From contig NZ_AWSQ01000002.1 of the NCBI RefSeq assembly GCF_000498575.2, positions 713,600 to 777,599 of the forward strand: a stretch of DNA of 64,000 nt, given 5' to 3'. The stretch is from Pseudomonas taeanensis MS-3 (GTDB taxonomy: Bacteria; Pseudomonadota; Gammaproteobacteria; Pseudomonadales; Pseudomonadaceae). The notes under the pieces were generated by a model. The model saw nothing but the letters and a program-made list of their open reading frames with translations, made no database searches and was not told the origin of the DNA. Positions 62,065 through 64,000 of this stretch are shown here, piece after piece. Each line of letters starts with the position of its first letter. The first letter of the stretch is position 1. The translations under genes and the position numbers were made by a program.

Positions 62065-62554
62065 ATGGCAGACGAAAACGAAAATACCTCACCCGAGGAG
62101 CAGGCGCTGGCGGATGAGTGGGCTGCGGCGTTGAGCGAGGCTGGTGATGCCGATCAGGACGACATCGATGCCATGCTTGCGGCGGGGGGGGGGGGCGGGG
62201 GGGGGGGGCGCGGCCGCGGCACCCGCCGCGCCACGGGCGCCGATGGAAGAGTTTGGCAGTGCCCCCAAGGCCAATCTGCCGGTCAACCTGGATGGGCCGA
62301 ACCTGGATGTGATTCTGGACATCCCGGTGTCGATCTCCATGGAAGTCGGCAATGCCGATATCACCATCCGCAACCTGTTACAGCTCAATCAGGGCTCGGT
62401 GATAGAACTCGACCGCCTGGCTGGCGAGCCGTTGGATGTGCTGGTCAATGGCACCCTGATCGCCCATGGCGAAGTGGTGGTGGTCAACGAGAAGTTTGGC
62501 ATCCGCCTGACCGATGTAATAAGTCCGACCGAACGCATCAAGAAGCTGCGCTAA
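62065..62554 (+). pseudogene. fliN: Flagellar motor switch protein FliN, apparently frameshifted
   Basis: The N-terminal FliN sequence (MADENENTSPEEQALADEW) starts at 62065 and stays in frame to about 62183. The rest of FliN (MEEFGSAPK, NLDVILDIPVSISMEVG, LNQGSVIELDRLAGEPLDVL, FGIRLTDVISPTERIKKLR) is read in the +1 frame and ends at 62554. The break falls in a G12-C-G12 tract at 62184-62208. The first frame runs on to 62586 with nonsense; one extra base (or two missing) in the tract explains it. Everything else in the gene is intact and the neighbouring fli genes are normal, so a sequencing or assembly error is the first suspect. Confidence 0.85.
62184..62208. repeat. G12-C-G12 homopolymer tract in fliN
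   Basis: Twelve G residues, one C, and twelve G residues occupy the variable linker of fliN, between the N-terminal and SpoA parts. It is the only homopolymer of this length in the window. Confidence 0.97.
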
Positions 62555-62558
62555 GAGC

Positions 62559-62984
62559 ATGGCTAAATTCCTTGCTCTGCTCCTGATGCTGCCACTCACT
62601 GCCCTGGCCGCGGAGCCGGCGACCCAGGCGGCGGCCCCCATGACCACCAGCGCCGGCAGTCTGGTGCAGTTGCTGCTCGGCTTGCTGCTGGTCATCGGAT
62701 TGATTTTTCTGTTGGCCTGGCTGATGCGCCGGGTCCAGCAGATTGGCCCGCGTGGTGGCCAGGTGATCAAGGTGGTGGCCAGCCAGGCCCTCGGTCCGCG
62801 TGATCGCCTGGTGCTGGTGCAGGTTGGGGGCGAGCAGATTTTGCTCGGTCTCAGCGCGGGGCGCATCAGCCCCTTGCATGTGCTGAGCGAGCCGGTGCAC
62901 TTGCCCGATGGAGAGCCGGCTTCGGCCGAGTTCGCCCAGCGCTTGATGGAGCTGCTAGGCAAGGATCAGAAGGACAAGTCTTGA
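62559..62984 (+). CDS. fliO: Flagellar export protein FliO
   Basis: A 141-residue membrane protein with an N-terminal signal-like segment and one transmembrane helix (about 33-55, [20 protein letters not shown]). The cytoplasmic domain ([29 protein letters not shown]) is the FliO/ZipB-like fold. FliO assists assembly of the FliP ring. It overlaps fliP at TGATG. Confidence 0.92.
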   Translation: MAKFLALLLMLPLTALAAEPATQAAAPMTTSAGSLVQLLLGLLLVIGLIFLLAWLMRRVQQIGPRGGQVIKVVASQALGPRDRLVLVQVGGEQILLGLSAGRISPLHVLSEPVHLPDGEPASAEFAQRLMELLGKDQKDKS

Positions 62985-63739
62985 TGAGCGCGTTGCGCCT
63001 GCTGTTGGTTCTGCTGTTCAGCCTGCTGACACCCCTGGCGTTCGCAGCGGAAAGCCCGTTGTCGATTCCGGCGATCACTTTAAGCACTGACGCCGCAGGG
63101 CAGCAGGAGTACTCAGTCAGCCTGCAGATCCTGCTGATCATGACGGCGCTGAGCTTTATTCCCGCCTTCCTGATGCTGATGACCAGTTTCACCCGGATCA
63201 TCATCGTGTTCTCCATCCTGCGTCAGGCGCTGGGCCTGCAACAGACGCCGTCAAACCAGCTGCTGGTCGGCCTGGCGCTGTTTCTCACCATGTTCATCAT
63301 GGCGCCGGTGTTCGAACAGATTAACCGCGACGCCCTGCAGCCTTATCTTAACGAGCAGTTGCCGGCCCAGGAGGCCATCCTCAAGGCTGAGGGGCCGATC
63401 AAGAACTTCATGCTGATGCAGACCCGCGAGAGCGATCTGGAGTTGTTCGTGCGCCTTTCCAAGCGTACCGATATTGCCAGCCCGGATGACGCCCCGCTGA
63501 CTATCCTGATACCAGCATTTGTCACCTCCGAGCTGAAAACTGCCTTCCAGATCGGCTTCATGATTTTCATTCCATTCCTGATCATCGACATGGTGGTGGC
63601 CAGCATCCTTATGGCCATGGGCATGATGATGTTGTCGCCCCTGATCATCTCGCTGCCGTTCAAGATCATGTTGTTCGTCTTGATCGATGGCTGGGCACTG
63701 ATCATGGGCACCCTGGCCAGCAGTTTCGGCACCGTATGA
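62984..63739 (+). CDS. fliP: Flagellar export gate protein FliP
   Basis: A 251-residue membrane protein with a signal peptide and four transmembrane segments. Motifs are [40 protein letters not shown] and the C-terminal [20 protein letters not shown] with [10 protein letters not shown]. FliP forms the core of the export gate with FliQ and FliR. A TTG at 62981 would add one residue; ATG 62984 is preferred. Confidence 0.96.
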   Translation: MSALRLLLVLLFSLLTPLAFAAESPLSIPAITLSTDAAGQQEYSVSLQILLIMTALSFIPAFLMLMTSFTRIIIVFSILRQALGLQQTPSNQLLVGLALFLTMFIMAPVFEQINRDALQPYLNEQLPAQEAILKAEGPIKNFMLMQTRESDLELFVRLSKRTDIASPDDAPLTILIPAFVTSELKTAFQIGFMIFIPFLIIDMVVASILMAMGMMMLSPLIISLPFKIMLFVLIDGWALIMGTLASSFGTV

Positions 63740-63749
63740 CGAGGCCCGC

Positions 63750-64000
63750 ATGACTCCTGAGGTGGTTGTTGATCTGTTTCGTGAGGCGCTCTGGCTGGTT
63801 GCACTGATAGTCGGCCTGGCGGTGATGCCCAGCCTCTTGGTGGGTCTATTGGTGGCCATGTTTCAGGCGGCGACCCAGATCAACGAACAGACCCTGAGTT
63901 TTCTCCCGCGTTTGCTGGTGATGTTGCTCACCATGATTGTCGGCGGACCTTGGCTGGTACGTGAGCTGATCGAATATACGCGGACCCTGATCATGAATAT
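63750..64000 (+). CDS. fliQ: Flagellar export gate protein FliQ, 3' end outside window
   Basis: ATG 63750 opens a frame that runs to the window edge (83 full codons of the usual 89). The sequence MTPEVVVDLFREALWLVALI, MFQAATQINEQTLSFLPR and the two hydrophobic helices are typical of FliQ. It starts 10 bp after fliP. Confidence 0.94.
   Translation, partial: MTPEVVVDLFREALWLVALIVGLAVMPSLLVGLLVAMFQAATQINEQTLSFLPRLLVMLLTMIVGGPWLVRELIEYTRTLIMN

Noticed and set aside
62555..62586. Continuation of the first fliN frame beyond the true FliN end
   Set aside because: It is out-of-frame sequence after the G-tract break and overlaps the fliO start.

Overview
The window is a chromosomal segment of a Pseudomonas-type gammaproteobacterium (Pseudomonas sensu lato; species not determined). 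The evidence is the gene order and content: flgA-flgM-flgN with a YcgR-type brake, cheV-cheR, flgBCDE, flgFGHIJKL, a glycosylation island next to an a-type-sized flagellin (392 aa), flaG-fliD-fliS-fliT, the FleQ/FleS/FleR regulators, fliEFGHIJ, and fliK-fliLMNOPQ. Typical RpoN (-24/-12) and FliA (sigma-28) promoters, a Pseudomonas-like REP element and GC-rich codon use agree with this. I saw no tRNA, rRNA, CRISPR array or intact insertion sequence.

Layout. 1-4.7 kb is non-flagellar: the start of a secreted repeat protein (minus strand, cut by the window edge), a glutamine-synthetase-family enzyme, an MFS transporter and two overlapping genes of the TIGR04283/TIGR04282 glycosyltransferase type. 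4.7-9.3 kb holds the minus-strand flgA-flgM-flgN-flgZ cluster and the plus-strand cheV-cheR pair. 9.5-20.8 kb encodes rod, hook, rings and hook-filament junction. 20.8-41.1 kb is the accessory region, a flagellin-glycosylation island. 41.1-50.2 kb holds flagellin, cap, export chaperones and the regulatory cascade. 50.3-64 kb holds the basal body, export ATPase, C-ring and export gate, ending inside fliQ.

The island (21.3-41.1 kb) is the most unusual part. It begins with a CDP-sugar route: RfbF makes CDP-glucose, RfbG makes the 4-keto-6-deoxy sugar, and RfbH is an E1-type 3-dehydratase with an intact iron-sulfur cysteine pattern. Next come a NeuB-like synthase with SAF and cupin domains and an acetolactate-synthase-like ThDP enzyme, which together suggest a chain-extended or branched deoxysugar. 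A sulfation cassette follows: an NDP-sugar epimerase fused to an APS kinase, directly upstream of a PAPS-dependent sulfotransferase. Three methyltransferases, one GT2 and one 1621-residue multidomain glycosyltransferase of FgtA type complete it. I infer that the flagellin carries a methylated, sulfated glycan built on a CDP-deoxysugar. No chemistry is proven by sequence alone.

Regulation can be read from the DNA. Well-formed RpoN sites precede flgB, flgF, fleS, fliE, fliK and fliL, with a plausible one before the island and one before flgA. FliA sites precede flgM, fliC and the second fliS. This fits the known Pseudomonas hierarchy (FleQ, then FleSR, then FliA/FlgM). Three anomalies deserve checking: a G12-C-G12 tract that breaks the fliN frame, a perfect 42-bp palindrome inside the island, and a 47-codon remnant of a short-chain dehydrogenase next to that palindrome.
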